This document shows, one piece after another, positions 43,613 through 51,406 of a DNA stretch of 64,000 nt. The notes below the pieces were generated by a model. That model saw only the letters and a list, made by a program, of their open reading frames with translations. It did no database searches and was not told where the DNA came from. Positions within the stretch are counted from its first letter, which is position 1. Each line of letters opens with the position of its first letter. The stretch comes from Acidobacteriota bacterium. GTDB lineage: Bacteria > Acidobacteriota > Terriglobia > Terriglobales > Acidobacteriaceae. The stretch lies in the NCBI GenBank assembly GCA_013289685.1, contig JABCZL010000003.1:310001-374000 (forward strand), in the 5' to 3' direction. The translations under genes were made by a program, and so were the position numbers.

Positions 43613-44833
43613 ATGGAACCCAATCCGATTCTCTTCCGCGATCTTACCTACATATTCCTGGCGGCGGTATTTGGAGGCCTAGTGGCATGGCGTCTTCGTT
43701 TGCCTCTGATCCTCGGTTTCGTTCTCGGCGGCATCGCGGTCAGCCCGTTCACTCCGGGTCCGCATCTTTCCGATCTACACACCTTCGAATTGCTGGCCGA
43801 GGTCGGTGTGGTGCTGCTCATGTTCTCGATTGGAGTCGAGTTTTCGATCCCGGACCTGATGCGCGTGAAATGGGTTGCCCTCGTCGGGGGTCCCATCGGG
43901 ATTCTGATCATGCTGGGTGTCGCGATCGTCGCCGGTAGGTTTTGCGGATGGAGCACCACCGAAGGATTTGCGATCGGAGCGGCAATTTCGGTGGCAAGCA
44001 CCATGGTACTCGCGCGTCTGTTGAACGATACGGGAAGACTGGCCACCACCTACGGACGCGTGATGATCGCCATCACTCTCGTGGAAGATCTCGCTGTGAT
44101 CTGCATGACGGTAGTGATTCCGGTATTTGGCAACGCACAGCGCGGAGGTTTGCGGATGGCCGCCTGGGTTCTCGGCAAGGCTGTACTCTTGCTTATTCCG
44201 CTGGTCTATCTCGCCATAAAAGTGATTCCTCCCTTTCTCCGGGGAATCAAGAGAACCTGCAACTCGGAACTTCTCCTGCTGGTTGCGATTGCCATTTGCC
44301 TCGGGACGGCTGCGCTGGCGCAAGCAGTCGGGTTCTCCGTCGCGCTTGGAGCATTTCTCGCCGGTGTATCGATCAGTAGCCTGCCTGAGCTTCACGATGC
44401 TCACACCCAACTGGTTCCCCTGCGAGATGCATTCGTGGCACTTTTTTTCGTTTCGCTCGGGACGCTGGTTGATCCAGCGGTGCTATTGCACAGCCTACCG
44501 CTTCTCGGACTGATGCTGCTGCTCATTGTCGGCGGCAAATTTCTGGTCTGGAGCGTCGTCGTCTGGCTCTTTCGTTATCCGCTCAACACCGCAATTCATG
44601 TGGCTGCGGGGCTGACGCAGATTGGCGAGCTCTCATTCGTAGTGATGCAGGCCGCGCGGTCTGCGGGGATGGTAGCTGAGAACGTTTTCAGTACAGTGAT
44701 CGCCGCATCCTTGATTTCGATCTTACTCAATGTATTTATCGTGCGCGGCACGTTTGCATGGCTAGGACGGAATCCCCCCGAACAGGCCTTGATTAGGACG
44801 AAAAACGAAGTATTAGCACCAGCGATTCAGTGA
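43613..44833 (+). CDS. CPA2-family cation/proton antiporter
   Basis: This 406-residue membrane protein has about 12 hydrophobic segments. It has the Na+/H+ exchanger-type fold: LPLILGFVLGGIAVSPFTPG at the N-terminus, LLMFSIGVEFSIPDLM, SVASTMVLARLLND, and ITLVEDLAVICM with acidic residues in the membrane. It lacks the C-terminal TrkA-N domain of KefB/C, so it is the short (RosB/YbaL-like) form. A K+ or Na+ for H+ exchange role is inferred. Confidence 0.9.
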   Translation: MEPNPILFRDLTYIFLAAVFGGLVAWRLRLPLILGFVLGGIAVSPFTPGPHLSDLHTFELLAEVGVVLLMFSIGVEFSIPDLMRVKWVALVGGPIGILIMLGVAIVAGRFCGWSTTEGFAIGAAISVASTMVLARLLNDTGRLATTYGRVMIAITLVEDLAVICMTVVIPVFGNAQRGGLRMAAWVLGKAVLLLIPLVYLAIKVIPPFLRGIKRTCNSELLLLVAIAICLGTAALAQAVGFSVALGAFLAGVSISSLPELHDAHTQLVPLRDAFVALFFVSLGTLVDPAVLLHSLPLLGLMLLLIVGGKFLVWSVVVWLFRYPLNTAIHVAAGLTQIGELSFVVMQAARSAGMVAENVFSTVIAASLISILLNVFIVRGTFAWLGRNPPEQALIRTKNEVLAPAIQ

Positions 44834-44865
44834 GTCCAGGCCGATTCCCATTTGAGGAGATTTTC

Positions 44866-44976
44866 ATGATGCAAACACTGATCCTCCACTCGCTGGCTTA
44901 TTTTGTCGCTTTTTTCGTTCTCGTCGCCCTCGTGTTCACAGTCGACCGACTGCGTTTGCTGCTTTGGCGTGGTTAA
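44866..44976 (+). CDS. 36-residue membrane microprotein
   Basis: ATG 44866 is preceded by GAGGAG at good spacing. The peptide is mostly one hydrophobic helix (LAYFVAFFVLVALVFTVD) with a basic end (RLRLLLWRG). It lies 33 nt after the antiporter and may be co-transcribed as an accessory subunit. It is too short for confident homology. Confidence 0.45.
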   Translation: MMQTLILHSLAYFVAFFVLVALVFTVDRLRLLLWRG

Positions 44977-45190
44977 ATCGTCGCGAAGGCAAGTCTGAAG
45001 ACAAGGGGTCGGGGGAATATTCGAGGGTACACCGGTGAAAGCCCTGCTGCCAAGAGTCTCAATGCACTGGACCCAGGCAATAGGATTGCTTTCTCTGCGC
45101 GGGAGGCATCCATGTCACCGCGCCAAAGGCCCGATGCTCACGTTCGCTCCATCAATGCGACGCGGCCTTTCTTGCCGGGCTGCGGCAAAA

Positions 45191-45266
45191 TGGTGGACCT
45201 GGCCGGGATCGAACCGGCGACCTCATCGTTGCGAACGATGCGCTCTCCCAGCTGAGCTACAGGCCC
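45191..45266 (-). tRNA. tRNA-Ala (CGC)
   Basis: On the minus strand a complete cloverleaf is visible with encoded CCA. The acceptor stem GGGCCTG/CAGGTCC contains the alanine identity pair G3:U70 and discriminator A73. The anticodon stem CATCG/CGATG holds the loop TTCGCAA, giving anticodon CGC. It lies just downstream of the second tRNA-Ala on the same strand. Confidence 0.95.
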
Positions 45267-45315
45267 ATATAAATCCAAAAAACAATCGCGGCACACCAAA
45301 CTACCTACCCTTTTT

Positions 45316-45388
45316 GGATACTAGTCGGGATCGAACCGACGACCTCATCGTTGCGAACGATGCGCTCTCCCAGCTGAGCTATAGCCCC
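45316..45388 (-). tRNA. tRNA-Ala (CGC)-like gene with altered 3' acceptor strand
   Basis: The D arm and anticodon arm equal those of the tRNA at 45191-45266, and the T stem GTCGG/CCGAC is paired. The 5' acceptor strand GGGGCTA is the canonical alanine one. The 3' strand reads TAGTATC, giving a G3-A70 mismatch and two weak G-U pairs; the discriminator is C and CCA is not encoded. It is probably a damaged tRNA whose original 3' end now lies at 33869-33900. Confidence 0.8.
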
Positions 45389-45589
45389 TCGTATGGGTTG
45401 GATGGTTGCTCAAGTATTTTATCAGCGATCCGGAATCGGCACCAACCGGATCCGCACCCGGCGCGGGCGTTCCCACAGGTATCTCGTCGCGAACCCTCCT
45501 CAAAAAGCCCTTGACGAAATAGCGTCACCTGCGTCTAACTAGCATTAAGCTTTGGCGGTAAGCCACTTTCTTTTGGAGACTTTTCAAGG

Positions 45590-46294
45590 ATGTTTGCGCA
45601 ACTGAATCCCGCGACCGCGCGCCGGCAGCGCTGGCTCCGGATGGGTTCGGTTGCCTTCCACGCGCTCGTGCTGATCTGGGTGCTGCGCGCCCCCGAGCCT
45701 CAGTTGCTCAATCCAGTTTCAGTGGCATTGGGGCAGAATGGTAAGTCGGTCACGCGGCTCTACTGGTCGAGCAAGTCGCCCGACGACAGCAGCCACAGTT
45801 CTTCCGACACCGCGACTCAGCGTTACCGTCACCAGCGGTTGGCCCACGAGAAGCTGACGTGGAAACCTCCTGCTCAACTCGCGAAGTTGGCAACGCCCCA
45901 GAATCCACTGGCCCGCACGAATGCTGAAGATGATGCCAAGACGCAGACGCTCTCAGCCTTGGGACATGGCGCACAGGCAGGTCCCCGTTATGGAACGCTG
46001 GTTGGGGGCCCGTTCTTCGGCAACGAGATTCGTCCCGCGTTGCCGATCGCGACTTTCGACCCGGTTGTCTACCCATGGCAGTTGCCCGACTATCCAGGCA
46101 ATGAGGTTATCGAAATCACCATCGACGCACGCGGCGAGATTGTCCGGAAGACTGTGCTGCAGAGCCTCGGTCCCGACATCGATACCAAGTGCCTGGCAGC
46201 ACTCGATAACTGGCGCTTCCAGCCTGCGACTCGCAACGGCGCGCCCATTCCCTCCAAGCAGGATGCCATCTTCCCGTTTAAGGCGCGAGGCTAG
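45590..46294 (+). CDS. TonB-family protein
   Basis: This 234-residue protein has an N-terminal membrane anchor (VAFHALVLIWVLRA), a long Ser/Gln/Ala-rich linker and a C-terminal TonB-type domain (about 165-230: EVIEITIDARGEIVRKTVLQ, then KCLAALDNWRFQPATRNG). TonB proteins couple the inner-membrane proton gradient to outer-membrane receptors. No ExbB/ExbD gene is adjacent. TTTTGGAG precedes the start. Confidence 0.85.
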   Translation: MFAQLNPATARRQRWLRMGSVAFHALVLIWVLRAPEPQLLNPVSVALGQNGKSVTRLYWSSKSPDDSSHSSSDTATQRYRHQRLAHEKLTWKPPAQLAKLATPQNPLARTNAEDDAKTQTLSALGHGAQAGPRYGTLVGGPFFGNEIRPALPIATFDPVVYPWQLPDYPGNEVIEITIDARGEIVRKTVLQSLGPDIDTKCLAALDNWRFQPATRNGAPIPSKQDAIFPFKARG

Positions 46295-46496
46295 CGCTAA
46301 ACGCTCCGCACCGTCACACTGAAACAAATTTCCCGACAGCCCGGAACTTGCTTTGCAGCCTCGGGTTCAAACAACACGAGAGCTGAAATGCTCTCACCAG
46401 AATTAGCAAACAGATATGAGCGGCGCTCATCCACCATGAATGCTGGCTATCCGGCCCATAGCCACTCCACCCATCTTTAATCTTTGGAGAAAAATT

Positions 46497-47195
46497 ATGA
46501 CCAATCGCATTCGCTTCGCTTTCGCGCTAACCCTGCTTTGCGCCGCTTTGAGCACGGGCGCGCTCGCATCTTCCATGTATGTCGTCCAGGGAATTGCGGG
46601 ACGGAACTACGCAACCTCCACCGACCCCACATTTCCCGTGGACATTCTTTTAAACGACGAAGTTTGCTATGTCCATGGCTTACCCTTCGGATCGATCTCC
46701 GGTCCACTCACGTTTTTCCCCGGAACCTACGATGTCAAAGTCAGCATCGCCAACACTCTGGCGCCCTGCAGCGAGTCTCCGTTGATCGACCAGACGGTCA
46801 CCATCGATGCCAGGAGTGATTACTCGGCGGTTCTGACGCTGAACGAAGAGGGCAAGCCCACGCTGTTGACGTTCAAAAACAACTTGTCGCCGGTGGCGGC
46901 AAACATGGCCCGACTCCTGTTTGCGCAAGCGGCAAACTCCCCAGCGCTGCAGGTCATCCTGCAAAACACCACTACCAAGAAGTTGTACACCTACGCCGTC
47001 AACCCGGACACACTGCTGGATGTCAATCTTCCCGCGGACGACTACACCATCGAAATCAACCAGGGCACAACAACTTTGGTTGCTTCCACTCCCTTGCGCC
47101 TGTTTTCTCAATCGGCAAACCTGCTCTATGCCATAGGCCAGGCCAGCAACGATACGGTGGTGCTGGAAACCAGAACTCTGAGGGGTGTGATCTAG
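46497..47195 (+). CDS. Exported DUF4397-like protein
   Basis: This 232-residue protein has a signal peptide (FALTLLCAALSTGALAS) and two similar beta-sandwich halves: VVQGIAGRNYATSTDPTFPV near the start and LLFAQAANSPALQVILQN in the middle, each with a YDVKVS/YTIEIN strand. This is typical of DUF4397 surface proteins. TTGGAG precedes ATG 46497. A clean terminator follows, so it is monocistronic. Confidence 0.78.
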   Translation: MTNRIRFAFALTLLCAALSTGALASSMYVVQGIAGRNYATSTDPTFPVDILLNDEVCYVHGLPFGSISGPLTFFPGTYDVKVSIANTLAPCSESPLIDQTVTIDARSDYSAVLTLNEEGKPTLLTFKNNLSPVAANMARLLFAQAANSPALQVILQNTTTKKLYTYAVNPDTLLDVNLPADDYTIEINQGTTTLVASTPLRLFSQSANLLYAIGQASNDTVVLETRTLRGVI

Positions 47196-47213
47196 CTTCC
47201 GCTTCGATTCGAT

Positions 47214-47242
47214 GGGCCGTCCGGGGCGACGGCCCTTTTTTT
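47214..47242 (+). terminator. Rho-independent terminator
   Basis: GGGCCGTC and GACGGCCC (47214-47221, 47228-47235) form a perfect 8-bp stem with a 6-nt loop, followed by seven T bases. Confidence 0.93.
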
Positions 47243-47300
47243 ACGTGGTCTTTACATTCTTAGAATCTCGCGCCTGCCACCCGCCCGCTATAATTGAAGT

Positions 47301-47912
47301 GTGAGCGAAAATGCCATCCAGCAAGTCGCATCCGCGGATTTTCCCACTCGTTGGGGTAAATTCCGCATCTACGGCTTTCGCGGGACCTTCGGTTCCGATG
47401 GTGCCCGCCGTGTGGAAGAGGCCGTCGCGCTGGTGACCGGCGACGTCAATTCCGCGCCGCCGCTGGTACGCATTCATTCGCAGTGCCTGACCGGCGACGT
47501 TTTTCATTCTCTGCGCTGCGATTGCCGCCAGCAACTCGAACTCTCGCTCTCCTCGATTGCCGAGGAGGGAGCGGGCATCCTGATCTACGAGCAACAGGAA
47601 GGACGCGGCATAGGCCTGATGGCCAAGCTGCAAGCTTACGAACTGCAGGATGCAGGGCTCGACACGGTCGAAGCCAACGAACGTTTGGGCTTCAAGAACG
47701 ACTATCGCGACTACACGCTCCCCGTGGAGATTCTCAAAGCCCTGGGAGTCTTGCATGTGCGTCTGTTGTCGAACAATCCCGAAAAAGTGGAAGCACTGGA
47801 ACGCGCCGGAGTCCAGGTGGTCGAGCGCGTACCCTGCGAAGTCACCCCCAGCCCGCACGCCGAAGAGTATCTCAAGACCAAGAAAGAGAAACTCGGGCAC
47901 CTGTTCACCTAG
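47301..47912 (+). CDS. ribA: GTP cyclohydrolase II
   Basis: This enzyme opens GTP to start riboflavin synthesis. The protein is 203 residues, the stand-alone size with no DHBP synthase domain. The zinc cysteines are Cys62, Cys73 and Cys75 (HSQCLTGDVFHSLRCDC). Also visible are YEQQEGRGIGLMAKLQAYEL, the GTP-site ANERLGF, and LLSNNPEKV. It starts at GTG 47301. No other riboflavin gene is nearby. Confidence 0.95.
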   Translation: MSENAIQQVASADFPTRWGKFRIYGFRGTFGSDGARRVEEAVALVTGDVNSAPPLVRIHSQCLTGDVFHSLRCDCRQQLELSLSSIAEEGAGILIYEQQEGRGIGLMAKLQAYELQDAGLDTVEANERLGFKNDYRDYTLPVEILKALGVLHVRLLSNNPEKVEALERAGVQVVERVPCEVTPSPHAEEYLKTKKEKLGHLFT

Positions 47913-47963
47913 AGTTAGCTCCGCGAGTTATCTCCGCACTACCGCCAGGGGCATTCTCCGGAG

Positions 47964-48008
47964 CATTTTTGCGCCGATCATTTTTGCGTCGATCATTTTT
48001 GCGCCGAT
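47964..48008 (+). repeat. Three tandem 15-nt units
   Basis: CATTTTTGCGCCGAT is repeated three times end to end, with one substitution in the second unit. It lies 30 nt upstream of the GT87-type gene. Confidence 0.92.
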
Positions 48009-48038
48009 CTCACCGCCGTGTTCTAATGCGCTGTCGGT

Positions 48039-49397
48039 ATGGCCGCTCGTGATTCGGAAACTCGCTCGTCGTCCAGCCTTGCCCTTCTCTGCCTGACCTT
48101 GGCGATGGTTGGTGCGGCTTCGATGCTTTACTACCATCTGTGGCTGTTCATGCCTCATGTGGAGAAAGCACAGGCGGCAAAACATCTTGCAGGAGAGTAC
48201 TCCTTTGGCAATGATTTCTATCCGATCTGGCTGACGTCGCGACAATGGATTCACGGACGCCAGGATCCCTATAGCCCAACCTTAACTCGCGAAATTCAAA
48301 TTGGATTGCTCGGACGCCCTCTCGATTCGCGGCTCCCAACTGATCCTCCAGGCGACTATCGAGCGTTCGCCTACCCCGCCTTCACCGATCTGCTGCTCTG
48401 GCCGGTAAGCGAGATCCCATTTCGCACTTTGCGAATTGTGTGGTGCGTGCTGCTCACCGCCCTGCTGGCCGCAGCCGTCGTCTTTTGGGTACGGGCGTTG
48501 TCGTGGTACGTGAGCGGAGTCGTGCTGGCGATCATGCTCCTTTTGACTTTGTGCAGCTACCAGGAGCTTGAAGGTCTCTATGCGGGCCAATTGGGACTGC
48601 TGGTAGGTTTTCTTCTCGCCGCTTCGTTGCTTGCACTGCTTCGGAATCGGCTATTGCTCGCCGGAACCTTGCTGGCCCTGGCCATGATCAAGCCGCAGAT
48701 GGTGCTGCTCGCCGCCTTATATCTCTTCCTTTGGAGTGCGAATGACTGGCGCCGTCGCCGCGGTTTTGTCGTGGCTTTTCTGGCGACAATGTTCCTGCTG
48801 ATCGCGGCGTCGCTCGCCGTCTGGCCCGGGTGGATCCAGTCCTGGTTAAACGTGATCGCAGGCTACCCGCGCTATTCCACGCCCCCGCTCGCCAAGGAAG
48901 TGCTCGGATCGAGTTTAGGGAGTCACATAGGCACGCCTCTGATTATTCTTTTGCTTCTGACAGCGCTGGTGCTGGCCTGGCGGGGTCGTGCCGCCGCCGC
49001 TGGGTCTTACGAATTCTGGCTCACCTTGAGCACCTTGCTCGCCCTCACGACCATAACGCTGGTGCCCGGCCAATCCGTTTGCGATCATGTAATTCTCTTG
49101 CCCGGGATCTTCTTGCTGGCCTGCCGCAACAATTCACATAATTCTACGCGGATATTTCGGGCGCTCTTTGCAGTGGGCGCCGCCCTTCTGCTTTGGCCAT
49201 GGTTGACCGCGGTGGGCTTAGTCGTTCTGCGGCCTTTTCTTCGCCCGGAGCTGTTCTATTCAAAGGCCCTGTTTGCCCTGCCGCTGCGCACCGCCGCTCC
49301 CTTCCCGTTTGTTGTCCTCGGTCTGCTCGTCTTGGCGATCCGCGAAAAGGCACATCAGCCGCCGGAATTACTCCCTGCGACCTTTCCGCCGGTTTGA
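48039..49397 (+). CDS. GT87/DUF2029-type polytopic membrane protein
   Basis: This 452-residue protein has about ten hydrophobic segments. Motifs are FGNDFYPIWLTSRQWIHGRQ near residue 55, YPAFTDLLLWPV, LLALAMIKPQMVLLA and LTTITLVPGQSVCDHVILLP, as in GT87 polyprenyl-phosphate-mannose-dependent glycosyltransferases. The acidic residue in GNDFYP is in the expected catalytic loop. Its last codons overlap the end of the convergent DUF2520 gene by 30 nt. Confidence 0.82.
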   Translation: MAARDSETRSSSSLALLCLTLAMVGAASMLYYHLWLFMPHVEKAQAAKHLAGEYSFGNDFYPIWLTSRQWIHGRQDPYSPTLTREIQIGLLGRPLDSRLPTDPPGDYRAFAYPAFTDLLLWPVSEIPFRTLRIVWCVLLTALLAAAVVFWVRALSWYVSGVVLAIMLLLTLCSYQELEGLYAGQLGLLVGFLLAASLLALLRNRLLLAGTLLALAMIKPQMVLLAALYLFLWSANDWRRRRGFVVAFLATMFLLIAASLAVWPGWIQSWLNVIAGYPRYSTPPLAKEVLGSSLGSHIGTPLIILLLLTALVLAWRGRAAAAGSYEFWLTLSTLLALTTITLVPGQSVCDHVILLPGIFLLACRNNSHNSTRIFRALFAVGAALLLWPWLTAVGLVVLRPFLRPELFYSKALFALPLRTAAPFPFVVLGLLVLAIREKAHQPPELLPATFPPV

Positions 49398-50243
49398 TTT
49401 CAATTCTCTTCTCAGCGCTCTTTTGTTTTTCCCAGGAAGATACGCCAGCGCCGCTTTCGCGAGCGATACATAGACCTCTCGCGCAACGGGAGCACCGCGC
49501 AGCACGCGAAGATGGCGCTTCACGGTGTCGACATCGCCGCGGACAATTGGTCCGCTGAAGCTGCCCGCAGGGCCGAAAGCGGCATAGTTCGCCAGCGTCT
49601 GCAGCAGGATGGGAATCATTCGCAGCCTCGGCGCTTTTCGGCTCACACCCGCGAGTGCAGCAACCTGCTCCGTGGTGGCGAGCAGCGCGGTGAAGAGAGG
49701 CGAGGCGAACGTTGCCCAAGCGTGATAGGCGGCCTTGTCTTTCTGGCGAATCGAATAGGCGTGACCTCTCAGGTTCTCAACAACGCGCCGCGCCACGCGC
49801 ACCGCCGCCGCGTCGCCTTCAACCGCAAACGGCACGCCTGCCAGCGAAGGCCGCGAACCGAGCACAAACGTCATCAGCGGATGCACCGACGCAACCGCCG
49901 CTCCTCGCCTGCGCAGAACAGAGAGTTCGCCACTCGTGAGTGCGCCGCTGGAATGCAGCGCGACTCTTCCCTTCCATTCGATCTTCCCGGCGAGCGAGCG
50001 CGCCGCGCGAGCGATCTCAGCGTCCGGCACACAGAACCAAATCAACCCGGCGCGGACGTCTGACAGATCCGTCGAGGCCCTAGCGCCCACCTGCTTGGCC
50101 AACGCCTGTGCCTTCCTCAGCGATGCTCCGCGAGAACGCGCAATTACAGCCTCGACCGCATATCCCGCCCGCTGCAGTGCCAGCGCGAGAGCCGTCCCCA
50201 GATTTCCCGCCCCAACGATCGCGACCCGCGGCTTCGCTGCCAT
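49368..50243 (-). CDS. Rossmann-fold protein with DUF2520 domain
   Basis: This 291-residue protein has an N-terminal dinucleotide-binding motif VAIVGAGNLGTALA and a Rossmann domain resembling pyrroline-5-carboxylate or NADP-dependent oxidoreductases (WFCVPDAEIARA, ALHSSGALTSGELS, VASVHPLMTF). A helical DUF2520 domain follows (YHAWATFASPLFTALLATTE). Function of the family is poorly known. ATG 50243 is preferred to 50255. It is divergent from a Nudix gene across a palindromic region. Confidence 0.85.
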   Translation of the reverse strand: MAAKPRVAIVGAGNLGTALALALQRAGYAVEAVIARSRGASLRKAQALAKQVGARASTDLSDVRAGLIWFCVPDAEIARAARSLAGKIEWKGRVALHSSGALTSGELSVLRRRGAAVASVHPLMTFVLGSRPSLAGVPFAVEGDAAAVRVARRVVENLRGHAYSIRQKDKAAYHAWATFASPLFTALLATTEQVAALAGVSRKAPRLRMIPILLQTLANYAAFGPAGSFSGPIVRGDVDTVKRHLRVLRGAPVAREVYVSLAKAALAYLPGKNKRALRRELKSNRRKGRRE

Positions 50244-50264
50244 TCCCGGCAGCATAGCAGAAGC

Positions 50265-50320
50265 GGCCTCCGGCTTTCGCTATTCGGCTTCCGGAAGCCG
50301 AACGCCGAAAGCCGGAAGCC
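50265..50320. repeat. Nested palindrome between divergent genes
   Basis: Outer arms 50265-50279 and 50306-50320 pair at 14 of 15 bases. Inside, CGGCTTCCGGAAGCCG (50285-50300) is a perfect 16-bp palindrome. It lies between the DUF2520 start and the Nudix start and may be a REP-like element or a shared operator. Confidence 0.8.
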
Positions 50321-50334
50321 GTTATATTGTTGGC

Positions 50335-50916
50335 ATGGCGAAATCCTCCAGAAAAGCCCGTCTCGTCTCCTCCCGCACCGTATATCGCGGACCGGTTTTT
50401 ACGGTGACCACCGACCACGTCCAGGAACCCGGTGGCGTCAAGGTCAGGCGCGATGTCATCCGCCACTCCGGCTCAGTTGTCGTGCTGGCCGTGGATGATT
50501 CCGGCGCAACGCCGCGCGTTCTTCTCGAACGGCAGTATCGTCATGCGGCATCGGACTATCTGTGGGAGATACCGGCGGGCCGCATCGATCCTGGCGAGCA
50601 GGAATTGCAAGCCGCCAAGCGCGAACTGCTCGAAGAGACCGGATACACCGCCGCCAAATGGCGCCGCATCCTGAAGTTCTACGCCAGTCCCGGGTTTGTA
50701 GCCGAGACCATGTCGGTCTTTCTCGCCACCGGCCTGCGCGCGGGCGAGGCTCAGCCGGAAGAAGATGAAATCATCTACAAACGCATGGTTCCCCTCCCAA
50801 CCGCAGTGCGCATGGTCATCAGCGGAACCATCCGCGACGCCAAGACAATCTCTTCCGTGTTGTGGCTCGACCACATGACGCGCACCGCGAAGGTAAAGCG
50901 GGCTGCCAGAAAGTAG
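50335..50916 (+). CDS. Nudix hydrolase (ADP-ribose pyrophosphatase type)
   Basis: This 193-residue enzyme has a complete Nudix box from GRIDPGEQEL through AAKRELLEETGY, with the catalytic RELLEE. The sequence ILKFYASPGFVAETMSVFLA after it matches ADP-ribose pyrophosphatases (NudF-like), which hydrolyse ADP-sugars. A longer frame runs upstream but antisense to the DUF2520 gene, so ATG 50335 is the start. Confidence 0.92.
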   Translation: MAKSSRKARLVSSRTVYRGPVFTVTTDHVQEPGGVKVRRDVIRHSGSVVVLAVDDSGATPRVLLERQYRHAASDYLWEIPAGRIDPGEQELQAAKRELLEETGYTAAKWRRILKFYASPGFVAETMSVFLATGLRAGEAQPEEDEIIYKRMVPLPTAVRMVISGTIRDAKTISSVLWLDHMTRTAKVKRAARK

Positions 50917-50986
50917 CGGTCCGTGAATGCGGCATTCTCTTGACAGCCCACCCTGGCCGTTTCAAAATGCATCCTAGGAACTGTGG

Positions 50987-51019
50987 TGCACGTCCGGGGG
51001 CCCCCCTTAAGGACGTGCA
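50987..51019 (+). promoter_or_regulatory. Hairpin in the 5' leader of the cold-shock gene
   Basis: TGCACGTCC (50987-50995) pairs perfectly with GGACGTGCA (51011-51019), with an inner G5/C5 stack. It lies 24-57 nt upstream of the cold-shock ATG with no T-run. Long structured leaders control cspA translation with temperature in other bacteria. Confidence 0.6.
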
Positions 51020-51043
51020 GAAAGCGGGGGGTACGTGGAACGC

Positions 51044-51244
51044 ATGAAAGGAACCGTTAAGTGGTTCAATAACGCCAAGGGGTACGGGTTCATCGGCCGC
51101 GCAGATGGGCCAGACGTATTCGTTCACTACAGCGCAATCACTTCCGAGGGATACAAGAGCCTGCAGGAAGGCGACCAGGTGGAGTTCGAAATCACCGAAG
51201 GTCAGAAGGGCCCGCAGGCCGCGAACGTGAGCAAGGCTTCGTAA
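51044..51244 (+). CDS. Cold-shock protein (CspA family)
   Basis: This 66-residue single-stranded nucleic-acid-binding protein has the cold-shock fold: [18 protein letters not shown] with RNP1 KGYGFIG, and RNP2 [11 protein letters not shown] 51044 gives the classic N-terminus; a GTG nine bases upstream would add three residues. The transcript leader folds strongly (50987-51019). It acts as an RNA chaperone in the family. Confidence 0.96.
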   Translation: MKGTVKWFNNAKGYGFIGRADGPDVFVHYSAITSEGYKSLQEGDQVEFEITEGQKGPQAANVSKAS

Positions 51245-51406
51245 CCGTCCACCGTGGTTGTACAGAGCGATGAGGCGGCGGTGTACCTTACTGTGCGTAA
51301 CTCGCCGCTTATTGTCTGCCCTGCGAGCATGGAGTTTGTCTAGACCCGGCTCTGGCTCTCCCGTCCAACTTTGATTAATCTTAACCTTGCCCTGGTGTGA
51401 CCAAAC

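Noticed and set aside
33901-45190. Integrase gene of the proposed island
   Set aside because: No tyrosine or serine recombinase motif could be found; the integrase is lost or never lay in this interval.
45035-45514. 159-residue plus-strand frame across the tRNAs
   Set aside because: It reads through both tRNA genes on the opposite strand and yields the typical spurious tRNA-shadow peptide.
47964-48008. CRISPR array
   Set aside because: Three contiguous 15-nt units have no spacers and no cas genes are nearby.
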